From Varroa destructor (taxonomy: Eukaryota; Arthropoda; Arachnida; Mesostigmata; Varroidae): a DNA stretch of 64,000 bases. The notes beneath the pieces were generated by a model. The model made no database searches and had not been told where the DNA came from. It was given only the letters and a program-made list of their open reading frames with translations. Position 1 is the stretch's first letter. Each line of letters opens with the position of its first letter. Positions 30,911-45,900 of this stretch are shown here, piece by piece. A program made the position numbers and the translations under genes. The stretch spans positions 47,911,043 to 47,975,042 of the forward strand of contig NW_019211457.1 in assembly GCF_002443255.2 (NCBI RefSeq), in the 5' to 3' direction.

Positions 30911-31769
30911 GGCGAGCGAAGACAACCTCGGTGCACCGTGAACTGTTTTCACAATGTTATGCTCCCTCATGCAGTAGCTTCTAATATTGAAGTTGTTCAA
31001 CTTTCCCAAAAAGTGGATTATAAAATTGCTAATTATTACAATTGGTCCTGCTACAATTTGTTTGCCACGTTTGCCGTCTCCAATTGGCGTTCAAGGTGCT
31101 AAAATATCGCGCCCGTTCACGCATTTATCTTAGGTAGTCATTAAATGTTTGAAAATATATACACAAGATCTATAATCAATTTATATACCTTAATGTGATA
31201 TTATATACTATACATTTTTTGAACAGTTCTAGATCCATAGCACGGTATTTGCGCGCCAAGCTTCCTAGCGAATGTATAAGGAAGTGTCGTATAACATACC
31301 TACCACAAGGCCATTCACATTATGAACACACATGACCCTTCTCGGGTTCATAGAAACGACAAGGCAGACGATGATATTCATGGACCTTAAATAGTCCGAT
31401 GACGCGATAGTTTAACTTGCCGATGTCGTTCCCTACGTGGTTCCTCATTCATTCTGCGCTGTGCTGAAGTAATCGTCCACTTTTGCAATATTTCGCTCAA
31501 ATTGCTAATGCCCAGATCAACTCTAAGGCCAGATTCCCCGGTTTGAAGACAACGTCATATGTGTTTATTGGAGTGACTTGTAAGTCGAAAAAAAATTAAA
31601 GAAAATGAAGGGGACAGGCATTGAATTATTAAATTTAAAATAAAGAATGATGGCCAACACCTTCTTCTATTTTTCTTTAACATGTACCGAGACGCTGTGA
31701 CATAGACGTATGATAAACACAAACTTAAAAAGAGCACGCCAAAGTGATTAAGTAGTACTGCCATTCCAT

Positions 31770-31975
31770 TTTATACTTTTAATCTTATTGAGATTCATGG
31801 TTAGACCGCACTCACTCATATCTATACGCACCTTAGAGATAGTGTATCGTACCTGATCTTGGCCACCCGTAAATGACTATGTCACTTGTGTGCTGGAGAA
31901 ACTTAACAAGGTTTCTGAGCCTATGAATAATCTTAGGAAGACCTCTCGACAGCAAAGTAAAAAAAGCGTGCCTGA
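31770..31975 (-). mobile_element. Short reverse-transcriptase (LINE) relic
   Basis: The minus strand reads LLSRGLPKIIHRLRNLVKFL followed by QHTSDIVIYG (about 31952-31865), matching the '..Y..GLP......N.KF.QYADDI.IY' stretch of non-LTR reverse transcriptases. After a frameshift it reads MSECGLTMNLNKIKS (about 31820-31776), the 'W...NGL..N..KTK' thumb motif. The active-site YADD reads HTSD, so it is dead. Low similarity upstream (to about 32240) may belong to the same element. Confidence 0.55.
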
Positions 31976-34900
31976 AATATCTTGCATTAGAAAAAAATTA
32001 AGTTAGGTGATTGCAGAGAATTCTGGTTGTTACGAGATTTCATCTATAAATGGTCCTGTTTTCTTGAGACACGGCAGGTACTTAAATAAATGCGCATAAT
32101 GGGACCTTTACCTCTGCAGGAATTGAATGCAACGTACATTTTTTCGCAATACATTGAGTGATTGCTTGGCACTCTTAAGGAGCGTCGTACAAGCTCCTTT
32201 TTGCAGCTGTGTCTTGGAGGATCGAGTTGACCTTTTTGCTACAAGATAAGAAAGAAACTTACAGGCAGGAGATCTTGACAAGTTGGGACTAGGATCTTAT
32301 TTGCAGCCAGTTTAGAAAAGAACAGTCTAAAAAATTATGCTTTTCTTTGCAATGCTTTGCCATGATGATGTGAGCTGTAGAAGGTTCTGGAGGGGCTGGG
32401 CAAACTGATGATTGAAAAACACCAGTTATATTGTGCATGCAATTTTCGGCATCATTTTTATCCGTCACTGGAATGCTATCGTGTACATGTCCTAGCGGTT
32501 TCTCCGTGTCTAGTTGTCGGTTCCTGGTTTTTATTCCTGGGATCTAGCAACGTCCTGGTGCATCTTTAAAATCTATTTCGTTGGGTACATGAGCGTGAAG
32601 GCGTTACCCTTCTATGAAATTAATGCTTCTCATTAAAGAAGCTAGATCTAGTTGCAATCACCCTTATGACAGAGTACTCTGTATGGCCAAGAAACGTTAT
32701 TATCAAAATTGGATTATGTATTTAACAGTTGTGCTTTTTCTGTGTGTAACGAAAGGTTGCTGGATGTTTTAAAGTGAACAGCTTCAATGCCAGAATGATC
32801 TTCTGTGCAGGCAGAGGGAAAATACCTATCTAAACAAAAATAAACCATTAAAGTTTCGAAAGACAACATGTAAGCAAAGACGATGAATCGAGTACTTCAA
32901 GACTAAATAGTACTGCTACGGCGCTCTACTATATACATTCGGCTAGACAAAACCCATTCGTGCAGCCCCTACATACAATTTGCTTAGCTAATTTAGCTTT
33001 TCTTTAAAACACTTCGCTTCGAGTCCTAGTATGCACTGCGTACATTCTATTCAAATTCTTATAAATGTATGTAATATATTTAATAATATACCTGCCCTAA
33101 GCCCCGCAATGAGGATACTTGGCCTGAGCTTCCACCAGGTACTTCCACCCTCATAAATAACATTTTTATTGCAGGCGTAAATAGAGCTTGAGATTCTTTC
33201 GAGAATTGAGTTGGCGATCTCGTGTTGGCTAGGAACTGCGTGACAAATGGTACCACTCGCGAGATTGCGGCTTTTAAAATTTAGACTTTTGGACACAAAC
33301 CTGACATTTATCTATATATAAATTTAACATTAATCTTATATTATCAGTTGTGTATGGTTAAAGGGGCCGGACAATCACCATTAATGTTCAGTTCCTATAT
33401 TGCAAAAACATTGATTACTGGTCTCGTAGACCCGTACTTCCGGACAGGCCATCGGACCGAAATTTTCCAAGATAATACTTCGGGTAGAGGCTTTATTGAC
33501 CGCCGTTTTAAAACGCGAAACTGGCAGAAGTACGACTCTGCTTGTCAGATGTTTTTGTTCTGGCCACCTTTTTTCAGTAACTGGTGCAGGAAACAGCAGC
33601 CACATCAAGTGTTCCTTATTTTAGCCATTTTTCCAAGGTAAGATTACAAGACCAAAAAATGTGTAAGAGATGATCCACAACAATCTCCATGAACAATGCG
33701 AGTTCACGGGTTTAGTATTTGTCATACAAAGTCTGGTGCATTTTCTATCACCGAAACAATTCTGTGTAGCTCTCTTTTATAAAAAAAGTCACGGGTTAAC
33801 TGGCCGGAAAATGTTATGTTGACAATTCCTAGTTTTTACCAAAGCTTTCTTTTATGATTTTTAAACTTTTGATAGTAATGTATATGGGTATTACTTATAA
33901 ATATTACACAGAAGTACATATACATTTATAAAAATCGTAGTTTGATCACAAGAAACATTTAAAAATTTTAAATGTATTCGGGTATATATTCGCATGGGCA
34001 CCTATATCATACAGAGAGCTATGTATCTAAAACAAGAATATTTTTTGTACATGGTCGTCAAGAAATCAGTAAGTACTTAGAAGTAATTTAGATTGTTAAG
34101 TGGTATAAATCTTTCTCGTCTAGTTACTTTTTTACATTTAGCAGTAAGGTCGAAGTTTTTAATTTAAAAAAATTTCGGCGGAAATTGTCCCGTCTGTAAT
34201 AAATATGGTATGCTAGCTTTATAGCCGTACTCAAAATCCTTTTTACACCTTTCATTCTTATACGAACATTTGAAAATATCCATCAAACCTCCAACCTTCC
34301 CCGTTGGTGGCGCGTGAAAGCAGCAAGCGATATATACTTTACATTTCCTGTTCTACAAAAGACCTGAAAAGCATCTGAAGTGAACTGTATGGCATTGCTT
34401 TAGAAAATGCTTTTGGGTTTCCAAGTTCGGTAAAAGTATTTTGTAATGTAAATATCGCGTTCGTTGTGTGCTTGTTTTCTTTTTTCGTTCATACTTTTCC
34501 AAAAGATGGTAATTCGCATCACCAACTCTGTCATGGTTTCACGCTTTTCTTTGAAAGGTAACGTTGGTAATAAAAACACGAAGGCTTTCAATTGAATGTT
34601 GCTGGTTTGTGAGAATTAAAAGACTTAGAAATTGTTAAATGATCTTTAATTATCGGTAACACCTCTATTCTAAGTTTTCCTCGGCCAGGATTGCTTCACA
34701 GATTCCTTGACATAAGTTATGCAATGTAAAGAGACCTTTAGACGACGAATACTACTATGGAAGATACCGTGGAGCACACTTGGCCCCATGATCATGCATT
34801 CTAACAACATCGTTGGAGGTTTAGTGAAAAGCAAACGGCAAATTTGCCGATACGGACGAGAAAGTGCCGACGAAGATTTTGATACTGTTCTTGTCGGCTT

Positions 34901-37900
34901 TCCCGATAATGTCGAAAAGTATTCGCCTTAGTCAAAAAAAGTATATATGCATAGGTTGCGCCTTTTAAACCGAATCCAGTCGTTTCACTAGCTTTGTACC
35001 CAATGAGGTGAAAAGTTACTGATGAGGCCGAGCCGTGGAGAGCGCACCGCTACGTAATCTGAGTGGCATTTGATACCGCTGCTGTTTCTGTGATTTTAGT
35101 TAGATTGCCAATTACTTTGGCGCAATAGCTGTTAAAATTCGTACTATGTAAAGAGTTAATCGCACTTATAAGATGCTTATTAATCGTCTATAAGCCTGAT
35201 CCTTCTTAGTTGAAATATGAATATATAACTAGAATATATAACATTTTCGTTAACATAGACGCTGAGCTACTTTGTTTTCTGGAAGAGAAGCTACTAATAT
35301 TTCGCTCAAGATTCGACATAGTCCGCAGGGAGGTAACCCATAGGATTTTTGTTGAATCACCATTTGCCTTGAGTGCAACAATTTTAGTTTCACTCTACTT
35401 GATGTCTGCTTCGGCAAGGACAACTGGGGCTCCTCTCCGTCACTGCTATTTTCCCTTTTAGATTCTCTGAAGGGGCTATGAATATCATAGCCTGGTCATG
35501 GTTTTTTTATGGTTCCGGCTGCTCCTTTGAGCCCACGCTCGACCAGTCTTTCAGCAGGTACGGTAAATTGGCTTATTTACGCCTTCCAAGACCAGTTCTC
35601 TGCGACATCAGTAAGTTCTCTGAGAGACAAATGTTGGAAATCTGTAGTTAGAAATAGGTGCAAAGTATGATGGTTAAATCGAAAGGAGCCTACGTTCTTC
35701 ATTGCGACAGAGCTCAAACACGTGATGATTAGGAACAGTCGTTTCCAGTTGTTTTAGGTGCTCTTAAAGAACTTTGATGATCCCTGCTCCGGGAGGAATC
35801 GTAAGCTTTTGGCGAAGCGCCTCAGTATAGTATGGTGAGGCACTGCTCAAAACATGTAAGTTCGTTTATTTGTTTGTCAAATAGAGCATTGGGTGGTGTC
35901 TATTAGGTCGCGGCAGGCTGTTTCACGTATACTGCAAGAAATGCAGTCATAGCATTTTACCGAATATAATGACCAGGATCTTTTATCCGAGGTCTAAAAC
36001 AAGCGCGCGAATGCCTTTAAATAAGATCGGTTCATCTCATAGTAGCTTCTATGTTGGTGCACACTTCAGAGATGATAGCACCTGGCGATTCATGATATGC
36101 GGGAAGATTTGTGAGATAATCGACAAAACATACAAAGGTTACGTTGAAATTTTACCGAGCAATTTGTTGCAGCTAAGCAGCAAACTCACTGGTGTCGGCA
36201 AGTTTGCTATTTCCAGTTTTTGCCGGCAAATTGCTATATGTCAATTGCACGTAGATTCCGTGATAGATCAACTAAGTGGGTAGTTATAATATGTAACAAG
36301 TCCTATTTGGAATGTTTGGTAGCGAGTAGTATTGTAATTCTCCGTTGCTGCCGTTAGCCCTGACATACACATACTCGTAGTTGTTATAAACTTTTGTGAA
36401 AGAGATATCTCGAAATTAAAGTACAGTGAAATTTTCAGATTCGGCAAGAGAACACGCCATATATGCCTATTCTGCACATGTACAGTCAGACTAACTGCGT
36501 TTACATTTATTAACGCAGTATGGACACGCATGAGTGATGTAGGAAACTGCCTATGAGTGGACATAGATGATTGTGTGGATAAACATGTACAAGTATAAAA
36601 ACAAGTGATAGACTTTAGGGTATTTTTGTGTCTGTTTGTCTTTTTGAGTACATTAATCGAATTATTTTGACATCATCTTATTGAAATTTGTAGCTTTTAT
36701 TTTTTTTTAACTTTTATTGTTTATAACTATAAACTGCTTTTAGTATGGTGTTCTTATTGATTTTGGGAAATTTACTCTGATAGTCCGCTTGACTAAGCCG
36801 CAGATCTAGATTGAACGTTTTATTTCATTAAGTCTTATTGTCGTTGTGTTATCTAATTCGTGTAAATCGACAGTCATGCTATAATTACTGAAAGTACCCT
36901 CACTACCATAGTCACATTGTACTTTAACCATATAAAGGTAAAAAAAAATTTCGCCATATTTAATAATTACCCAGGTATTAAATCGGATGTCTTCATCGAT
37001 AGGCTGAGGAGTTGAAGCTATCAGCTGTGCTGGAGAATCCAAAATAATAAAGTAACTCTGGCTTTCCAGGCATTATCTAGGGTTCAGCCAACCGTATTTA
37101 GCAGATTCTTATACTAAAATTAGAATGTTTAGCTACATAATAAGTCGTTAGGCCTACTAGTTGTTGCACGAAAGAGTAGTTAATACAAAATAACCTACTT
37201 CTCATCGCTAGTTCCCTCACGACGGTTCTCAAATTAGGTTCAAGTAATATTCTCGTTTGTTGTTAGAAATCGGTGGAATACCTGTTTTTTCGCAGTTTGA
37301 ACTATGTTAAAACGGTTATCAGGCATGCTGACGATGTGCGGTTTTTTAAATAACATTGCTAGAATTAAATGGGTTTCAACTCGATTACATGCATGAAGCT
37401 AGATGGCTTTTTAAACCTGCACTATTTTATAGCACGTACTTACCCTTCAATTTACATAAGCATCATCAACAACGATGCCAAAATGGCCTGTAGATATATC
37501 CGGCATTAGTAGAGTGGTAAACAACGTACTCAACACTTAATTACATTGAGGATCGAGAATACCTAGTTTCACCAAATACAATATCGTTAACTATTCGCGT
37601 AATAAGGCGCTCCAAAGTGGACTCAAAAAAAGGTGTGGATTGACAACAAAAACCTGTTGCTACATTCTGTAGTCATATCATTTGGATACTCGGTCGAAAG
37701 CAATAACACTACTATGAGCTCAATAACAACATGAGACATCTGGTTTCTAAACCTAAATGTGTACCGTTTAGGTTGAACCAGTTGCGAGTCGTATTCAGGG
37801 TCGCCAACTCAATATAGAGCGTCTGGTTGGTTGCACTACTGGTTATCAGCGTTTCGTTTTTAGTAGAGGTAGCCTAGCTTAATAGTGCTGCACTGTCTCT

Positions 37901-39420
37901 TTCTCACGAGAGTTTCTTAGAGCTTGCCCAGCGCGAGACACGCATGGCCAGAATGCACTTCTCTTGAAGTTCGTTTGCCATTTTCTTCTAGTCTTCGGAA
38001 CTTCCAAGCGCCAGTGAGATATTAGCTGTGCTCTTTTCAGGATGCCAGGCTTAACAATCTTTTTTATGTGTTTCTTCTTTGGCTTTTTGATAATTGCTAT
38101 AGCTGTTGGGATTATATCCGCTCTTTATATGTATTAAAACTAAACAAAAAACATGCGGTTGTTTCAAAACGTCCAAATTGTTTGTAAAATTGAGGCCACT
38201 GAGATAAATAATCAAGATACGCAACTCGGGAATCTACGGTAGGCATCACATTTCTGCGTTGTGGTGGGTAAGCTACTGTCATATACTTTATGCGCACTCT
38301 ATTGAATCTATTTAAATTCAGTATCTAAAAAATTAGTTTCGCCTTTTTATCTTTGTTTCAGGCATTCCACATAAGTAAAAAGATGGCATCTAACACAAAC
38401 AGAAGCATCGATGTCTTACAGCGTGTTTCCAAGGTTAAGTGCTGGGCGCTTAACAATTTGCAATATATTAATGATACGCGCACTCTGCACAAGTCATATT
38501 AAGTTCATTTATAAAGCATATTTGTGCAATTACCGGCCAAAGTAACGTTTTTGTTGGTATTGGTTAATATATATAAATCAATTACGTCCAAGTATAATTT
38601 ATTGGTGTAAACAAGTGACTACACTCTCTAGTTCGACACAATAAATAGCCATGCTAAACTACAGTATTTTGTTTATTGCGTTTTGGTAGATCAACATTAC
38701 TTATACAATACTTACGGCTCCCAGTATTGTAAAATGCGATGAGCTGAAGCTGTATGTCCTAATTCAGTGACGTCTGCGTACTAAACTAGCTCAAAATGCC
38801 TTATTGTAAAATCAAACTAGATTAGTCACTGTGTGAGCTTGTCTTTTATATATACCTGTCCTAAATACATAGTCACAGTTCTAAGTTAATGTTTTCTTAC
38901 TATTTGTGATCGAGGGTTTAAATGTTTGGTGATTAGAATGGATAGTCCGTGCGCAAACCGCCTCAGGTTTTTTTTACATGGTACACATCTTATTCAAGTT
39001 TTTTTCAAAGAAACGATTTTTATATAGCCTTAACATTTCCTATCTGGGCTTTAGGAGGTCATTAGGTTCAAAAAGTACATTATTTCGCATTTAAAATGTG
39101 ATACCCATTTGATGTTGTGGTTCAGAGGTTCATGCCATTCTGTCAGTTTTTTCGTCACTCCGTGCGGTACATGTGAGTCAATATAATCCTGCACTTGAAT
39201 TTTTCTAGCTATTACTATTACAAGGTGGACCTTGAACTTTTATATTTCCTTTCTAAAGAACTTTGCAGTCTCACTAAGTCCTTAGCTAGCATTTCATGTG
39301 TATTTGAAAATTCTTTTATTACTCGATTCATTGTACGGACCAGATAGTCTGTTCCAGTGGTAGTGGGGATCTTTTCGGAAACATCTTCCGTAAGGCTGTA
39401 GGAAGTCTTGCAAGATTTAA
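31976..39420. other. AT-rich intergenic stretch
   Basis: No recognisable gene. The longer open frames (33348-33641 and 35969-36283, plus strand; 33381-33608, minus) carry no motif I know. Slightly GC-richer patches at 33340-33640 and 35430-36100 could be old transposon debris. Confidence 0.4.
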
Positions 39421-39429
39421 CTGAATCTT

Positions 39430-39915
39430 CCTAAGCAGAACTATGAGAAATTAAAAAATATGTTTCTTTTCTTCGTCGTTCTTTTAAGCATCGACTTTTT
39501 AGGTGTCCAAAGCATCTGTTTGGAAGATTGTCGTCAACATATGGTCTTACATCACGATGATTTGTTATGTTGGGAATTAGATTCGCATTTTCATCAGACT
39601 CCTTTCGAATACGCGCTAAAACAGATTTTTGCTGTAAATTCAAGTAAGCGGTACCATCACTGTACTGTTGAAGAGAAGCAGCCGAATTAACCCTTTGATT
39701 GAGATGCTGCACAGTAACTCTTGGTGAATGTACATGGTTTTCTTGTGTAACATATGGATTTATAGTTATCCATTAAGTGCAACTATATTAATTAATTGGG
39801 CCGTCTACTTTAACTTTAGATTCTTCACTCCAAAGAATCTTCTTGAAAAACTGTGCATTTTATTCACATATTCACAAAATTGTTTTCCTCTTGCGATAGA
39901 CGCTTAATTTTCTTG
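39430..39915 (-). mobile_element. Probable Tc1-like transposase fragment
   Basis: On the minus strand, ARGKQFCEYVNKMHS (about 39895-39850) and, one frame away, FFKKILWSEESKVKVDG (about 39850-39799) line up with the Tc1 region 'R..FA..Y..W....W..ILWSDESKF', which holds the first catalytic Asp (here Glu). A 93-codon frame follows (39712-39431), but I could not match it to the rest of a Tc1 transposase. Boundaries are uncertain. Confidence 0.42.
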
Positions 39916-42900
39916 ATCTGACTTGATTTGCTTACAGATCTTTGGGATATTTTGCATTAACTTTCCAATACTTTTTCTTAAGTAGTGAAACTCGTTGATA
40001 TTATTGGCGTGGTTATATGATCTATAGGCGCCTTTAGCAGTTCCATAGATTTCAAACTTACCTTTCATCTGATTAATACTAAGTAGCGTTGGTGAATCTT
40101 CCTGAAACTTGTTACGATATTGTTAGTATACGTTTATTTTCCAAAATTTCCGTGGCTTTCTTAGACAATTCTGTGGTCAAAAATTGATCTTGGGCCACTC
40201 ATTATTTTCAGTTAATTACACCCTAAAAAGAAAGAGCAGTCAGAAGCTAACAACAGTATACACATTTTCTTGGGGCACTTTATATATATATATTCTTAGA
40301 GCTTTTTACCTTAAATGTTGCTCATTCGTTAACATTCACTTTAAATAACACTTTTAGGTTTTTGCTTGAAAAGGGGTCTCCAGGTGTCGCTTAGGGGATC
40401 CTTAAACGCTCATAAGTGTCCTTGGGTGCTTTAACCTTAGTGCTTCATTATAATCTTCAATCAAATGATAAAACCTCAAGATAGATAAAACAGTATTCAA
40501 TTCTTATTTTTTGATTTTGACATTAGACCTTCTCCCTTCTGTCGTAATCTAAGAATCATCAAGATTCTGGTAATTTGTGCTTTCGCAATTCAAAACGTCA
40601 TGGTTTAATTTCTTGTAGTCAACTGTCTCTTTTGCGAATATACCATGTGCTTTACTGCCTCTCTCATTGCAGTGCTTTTCGATCATAAGCTACAAAACTG
40701 TGTAGACCTTACGCGTGCGAAACAGAAACAAGTTTTTTCTGCCCCGTCGGAACATTTATGTCAAAAATTAGCTTACATGCTATGAGGCGAAGCATCCCTT
40801 ATTAAAACCACAATATCAGTTTAATATGATAACGTTTTTTAAAAGCCATTTCGCAAATCTATACTTCTTTAAATATTGCGTTCATTTCGGGAGGTTTATA
40901 GTATGGCCTAGCTATTTTAAATCAACGAGTCAGAGTATCAAAGGTTCATTAGCCTTTTCTAGTTCAAGCAATGACTTCAACTGAGTCGCTTACTAAACCC
41001 TTTTAGTACCTCGTTTGAACTTGATAATGTTCTCAAATTAATTTTGTACTTGACCAGAATTATATCCTTTGATATGCTGCAGTGTATACCGTTCTATTCA
41101 TATAGTATCTAGTGCAATTTGCCGGCTTGATAGACACCCCGAATATTCGACTGTATACGTGTAAACTGGTACGATCCTTTATGGGTATATATGACTAGGT
41201 AGGATTGACTACCTTCATTTATACCTATCTATATAAGCTGCTCTAATTTACATTCATTTTGTCATCATGGGACTTGACAAACAGTTAGTTTATTTGCTAC
41301 AAAGCTAATCGTTAACAAACGTTTTTGAACTCGAGGCCGCACTGAAATCAACATGTATACCGCCGTATAAAATTTTTTAGTGCACCACACATTAACAATT
41401 TAGTCTAATGAATCCTGTATAATACAGCTAGCTTTTTTGTAAGGCTATGCTATTTGACTGGAATTTATGAAATAGTTTTCAATTTCTCTGTGTTCACCAT
41501 CATTGGTAGCCAGTTAAAGATAATTCAATTACACTTTACGACTCCTCACGTAATATGATGGCTTAGCTTGCTATGGATTAGATAAAAATCTAGTTGTGTT
41601 CCCATTTTACATTTATTTAGGATGTTTCTAAAAATTGTTGTATACATCGCTCTTCTAGCTATATTCACATCAGTTATCGCAGGCGCTTTATCTTTATTCT
41701 TCTAAATAATATGGACTCGCATCGTGGTACCCATTATTGTTTCTTCTTGTTTAATTTTTCTGGTTGTTCTTACAAGCAGCTAACGTAAATAGAAGTAGCG
41801 CGGTAAATTGCGAAGTGGGCAATTTCTCATAACTAGTTTGTGACCAGTGATATTATTTTTTTGTGCTAAACCTAAAGCATGCAATTGTTTAGGCTTTTCC
41901 GATCTGCCGTTTATAGATGAGAATGAGATCCGTTTGTAAATAATATCCGAGTTTGTAAATAAGCTCCATATCTCGAGGTTAATTGCATTTATACCTCAGG
42001 TCGTTGGCGGGTGTAGCTGTCTTGTCAACCATTGCAGTTTCCATTATGTCCTTCCTCATTCTGTAAGCAAAGCCCGATGACTTCGTCGAGATATCTTCAA
42101 TAAAAATTTCCTGGACCGTTATTGTAGCTAGTGCACACATTTATGTCGCTTCCCGTCAGCAATAAGCGCAGCAACTGTCTGCTACTCAGCATGTATGTAT
42201 GGTTGGCCTCAATTTGCTCCCCTTTAAATATATACTAAAGCTGTTACTAGCACAAATGTTTTAAGTGATCTTATTAGTTTCGTTCCTAATACTTTTAAAA
42301 GATTTTGCCGATTGAGATAAAGCCCTAGCATGTTATAAGTACTAAGCTTAGATAATAATTTTTTTTTGCGTATCCATAAGCATAGACCGGTTTTCTCAGT
42401 TATTATCATGCGAACATCACTGGCATTGAAAATATTCCCTCCGTCTATAATTCCGCGACAAAATGTACTACTCCAAACATTGTATTCAAATCATGTTCTA
42501 GAGCCCTTCAGTTCTCCTTAAGCATGGCGTATTATTGTTTGCCAGTTGTGTGATCGGGATTACCAGTCAACTGTATTAGCATAAATTGGCCATTGTCCTC
42601 AAGATCGGTTTACAGTAAATGTGCTGCCACCGAGTCGTGGTATATTTCCATTGCAAGCTTAATACATAAGTAGTAATTGGAAACATAAGACTAGAATAAT
42701 GCAAAATAAGAGCTAATTAGTAACGAAAATATTAAACAAACGCTCTTCTATTTAAATTAGTTTATCAAACTTAAGTAAAAACATATTTGAATATTCTCTT
42801 ATAACGAATAACTAACAGTTGTAGATTAAGGACTACAAAAAGTAAGCTCACAACTGGATGAGATGTAAATCCAAAACTGAGAAAAATAGATCTTTAATAT

Positions 42901-45900
42901 AAACCCAAGTGTATAATTATGAAAACGATAATTTAGTTTATTAACAAATTTGGAAGCTCAAGGTCGTATCAGTTTTCGTGTACAGTTGAAATCGATGCGG
43001 TTTCAGCTGTACGCCTACCTCTTTCTAGGAACCGAACTATTTATTCTCAAGTCTGACGCTACTGTAAGCGGGGGTAATAACTAGGCCGTTAGGTTCTTTT
43101 TAATGGTCTGTTCTATACTTCGCTAGATTTAGAAAAACGCATTACATGAACGTGGCAAAAAGCGTAAAGCTTGAAATTCACTGTTTCAACCGTCAAGCAA
43201 CTATGTTCGCTCCTGAACATGTAGTTTAAAGCCAATAATTCAATTATGTAAGTGGAGTGAAATAGTCTTTTACAATTTTAAAATTTTATTTATTTAAAAT
43301 TCACTATGACAATATTTTATTAATACTCCCAAGACAAGCTGTTTCATTACCTATAGTACTGCACTGTAAACGAAATATTTCCTCTTGTCATCGCATTTCC
43401 ACCACCAATAGAGAGGCAGTGTGATGTATTTTTGAAGGCAAGCATGCGGCACTCTGCTAGTAATCAGTTGTTAAAAAAAAGCGAGTGAAACCCTTCCACG
43501 CCAGCATAGAGCCCTGTTCTCAGGCAACTTTTTTACACAATGGTCGGTGTTCTCACGAAGACGGCCAAAAATTCTTTAGCACTAATTTTGACTTGAAAAC
43601 ACGTCATTTGAGTGAAAGTTGGAAAGACTAAAGCGAGCATCCTATACTACTCTGCAAAACTCAGAAATGTAAGAAGTCTTTTATTGGAGGTAAAACTAAT
43701 TGAACATCTGGGCATTAGACAACCAAAATAACACATATGCCAACCACAAATTAAAAGAGGCTTTAGTAGAACTACTTTTTTTGGAAACAGCATCTTGACG
43801 TTAGGTAAGGCATGTTAACACTCTGTCTATTATATAAAATAAAATATATAAATTAGCTAGGTAATTTTATCTTACATATTTGTAAATAATTTAGGCAAGT
43901 CAGCTCATCTTGATTAGCTCACTTAGGTACACCGCCTCATTACTGCAGTCTTTTTGCGCATATGAAAGTTAGAGTCATTGTGCCGCCTTATAAATGCCGA
44001 GGGCCACAGGCATCATCACGTACTGTAGTACTCCAGGTAATCAAGCAAAAGAAGCTAACAAGGGGAAGTAAATGACATGTCTGTTAGATCGTAGAGATCT
44101 GTTAAAATTTCTTGTACACTATTGGTGGGTTTTTCCATAAACCGCTGAAGACATTCAAGCGATCTAATTCTTATTCAAAATCTCTATCCCGTTCGTCAGG
44201 ATTACCTTCTTAAGTACTTTTCTACGAGGCTGCGCTAAGGCAAACGCATTTCTGCAGGCCTTTCGCCAGGAAAAGATCCAACGTTTCCCTAAATTCCTAT
44301 CCGCGCGTTTAAGACGGAGAACGTTGGCGTTTGCTTCAATGACTTTAAACTTGTAAATGTAATTATTGGACGCCCGACTCGAATATTTCCTGATCGCTTA
44401 ATTGCATTATTCTCCAACTCGTTTTCATGCCTTCCATGCAACACTGAGCACAACCACTTTCAAACTCCGTTGTCGTTTTTGCGCACAGGGTGTTAAGATA
44501 GAGGCGATTGCCGTTCTGCTTCTTCTCATATACCAAACTGCTATATCAGGAACCATTGACAATAACTGTGAGCAGTCGCAATCTTGGGAGTCCGGTCAAT
44601 CGAGAACCGATTAAGATAATTAGAGACATTGCATATGCACAGGCTTAGTCGTCACAGAGTTGTCTAATGATTGAACTGTTTTCAAATGCTCTTTTCTTAG
44701 TGCGCTTCTTCCCACAGGACTTTGCCGAATCTGGAAAATGCGACTATCTACATAAGCACAGCCTTCTTCACAGCCCAAACATTGTTATATTATTATTATC
44801 ACAGGAACTCGGTTAGACGATAGTATTTCTAACATACTTTAATAAGCATATCATAACATTTCTGAAGAAGTTCTCCGATCCGGCAACATATAGAACTTCA
44901 TTTATATACGAAAACATGCATTTTGCGGCGAAGACACCATACATTTACCAGAAGTTGCCCAAACTAATAGGCTATAATATATTGTCATCGAGCGTTGTCA
45001 GTGAAGTTCGTTATGCATAAATTTGGATGTATGTTGTACATCAACTTTGAGACAGAATTGCTATTAATATGATTGCTATATGAATTACCTAAGAGTTCTG
45101 CATTCCTTACTGCAATAAAAGTACCCTTAAAGATAAATTGGATTGAAATATAAACTCCTGTGTAAAACATTTATCTGGACTCAGCAGTCAACAAGACGAA
45201 GCAAGGTAAGCTGCGGCCTAAAATATAAAACTATATAAGTTAGACATGTAATAGCACCCTCAATTTTTTAGGACTGGGTCCTTTCAAATAGATCTTCTAT
45301 AAATATCATTCCTCGTACTATTGTTTTATAGAAAACTTGCAAGCACAATCTATTCAGACATACTAATTATCGTAACATCAATAGGCGAAGGGCTTTTTTT
45401 CGATAACTATATGACATATATTACACTATGCTACCATTATACCACCCTATTCGTGTTTAGAATAGTTGATTTCTTGAATTTTTTGAAAATGAGGTAGTAA
45501 TATTTTACTGGAGCTGCGAATTTTAGAAATCACACATTCCCTGCAAATAACTTCTTGCCCCGCACTAATTCAAAATTCGCCATATCGCGAGTTAGCATCA
45601 ATGCCTTTCGATTTTTTTTAGCAAGAACATCCTCAGTTCAAGTTAATCCAAACTATATAGTTCGACAAATGGAAATGCAAAACATTTATTTATGTTCATG
45701 CTTTTCTCTAAATTTTGTTCAATGCGTTTTGATGAATAGCAATATTGTAAACACGTATGCTTTTTTTAAATTTAATAGTCGATATGTTAAGGATGCAAAG
45801 CATAAGTGCATAGTTAAAAAGAACATTTAGCAGCCTTATTCAAATGTTAGAGATCAATTCGTTCAGAATCCTTTTATAAATAGTTGACAGTACACGGCAC

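Larger units (their letters stand above)
26699..31750. other. AT-rich intergenic stretch
   Basis: I recognise no gene. It contains two perfect short inverted repeats (27031-27055 and 28223-28266) and an AT microsatellite at 30870-30910. Open frames here are short and look random. Confidence 0.4.

Noticed and set aside
30652..30936. 94-codon minus-strand frame rich in IYIYI.
   Set aside because: Translation of the TA microsatellite, not a gene.
33348..33641. Overlapping 97- and 75-codon frames on opposite strands.
   Set aside because: No recognisable domain on either strand and no splice or promoter support; probably chance or very old debris.
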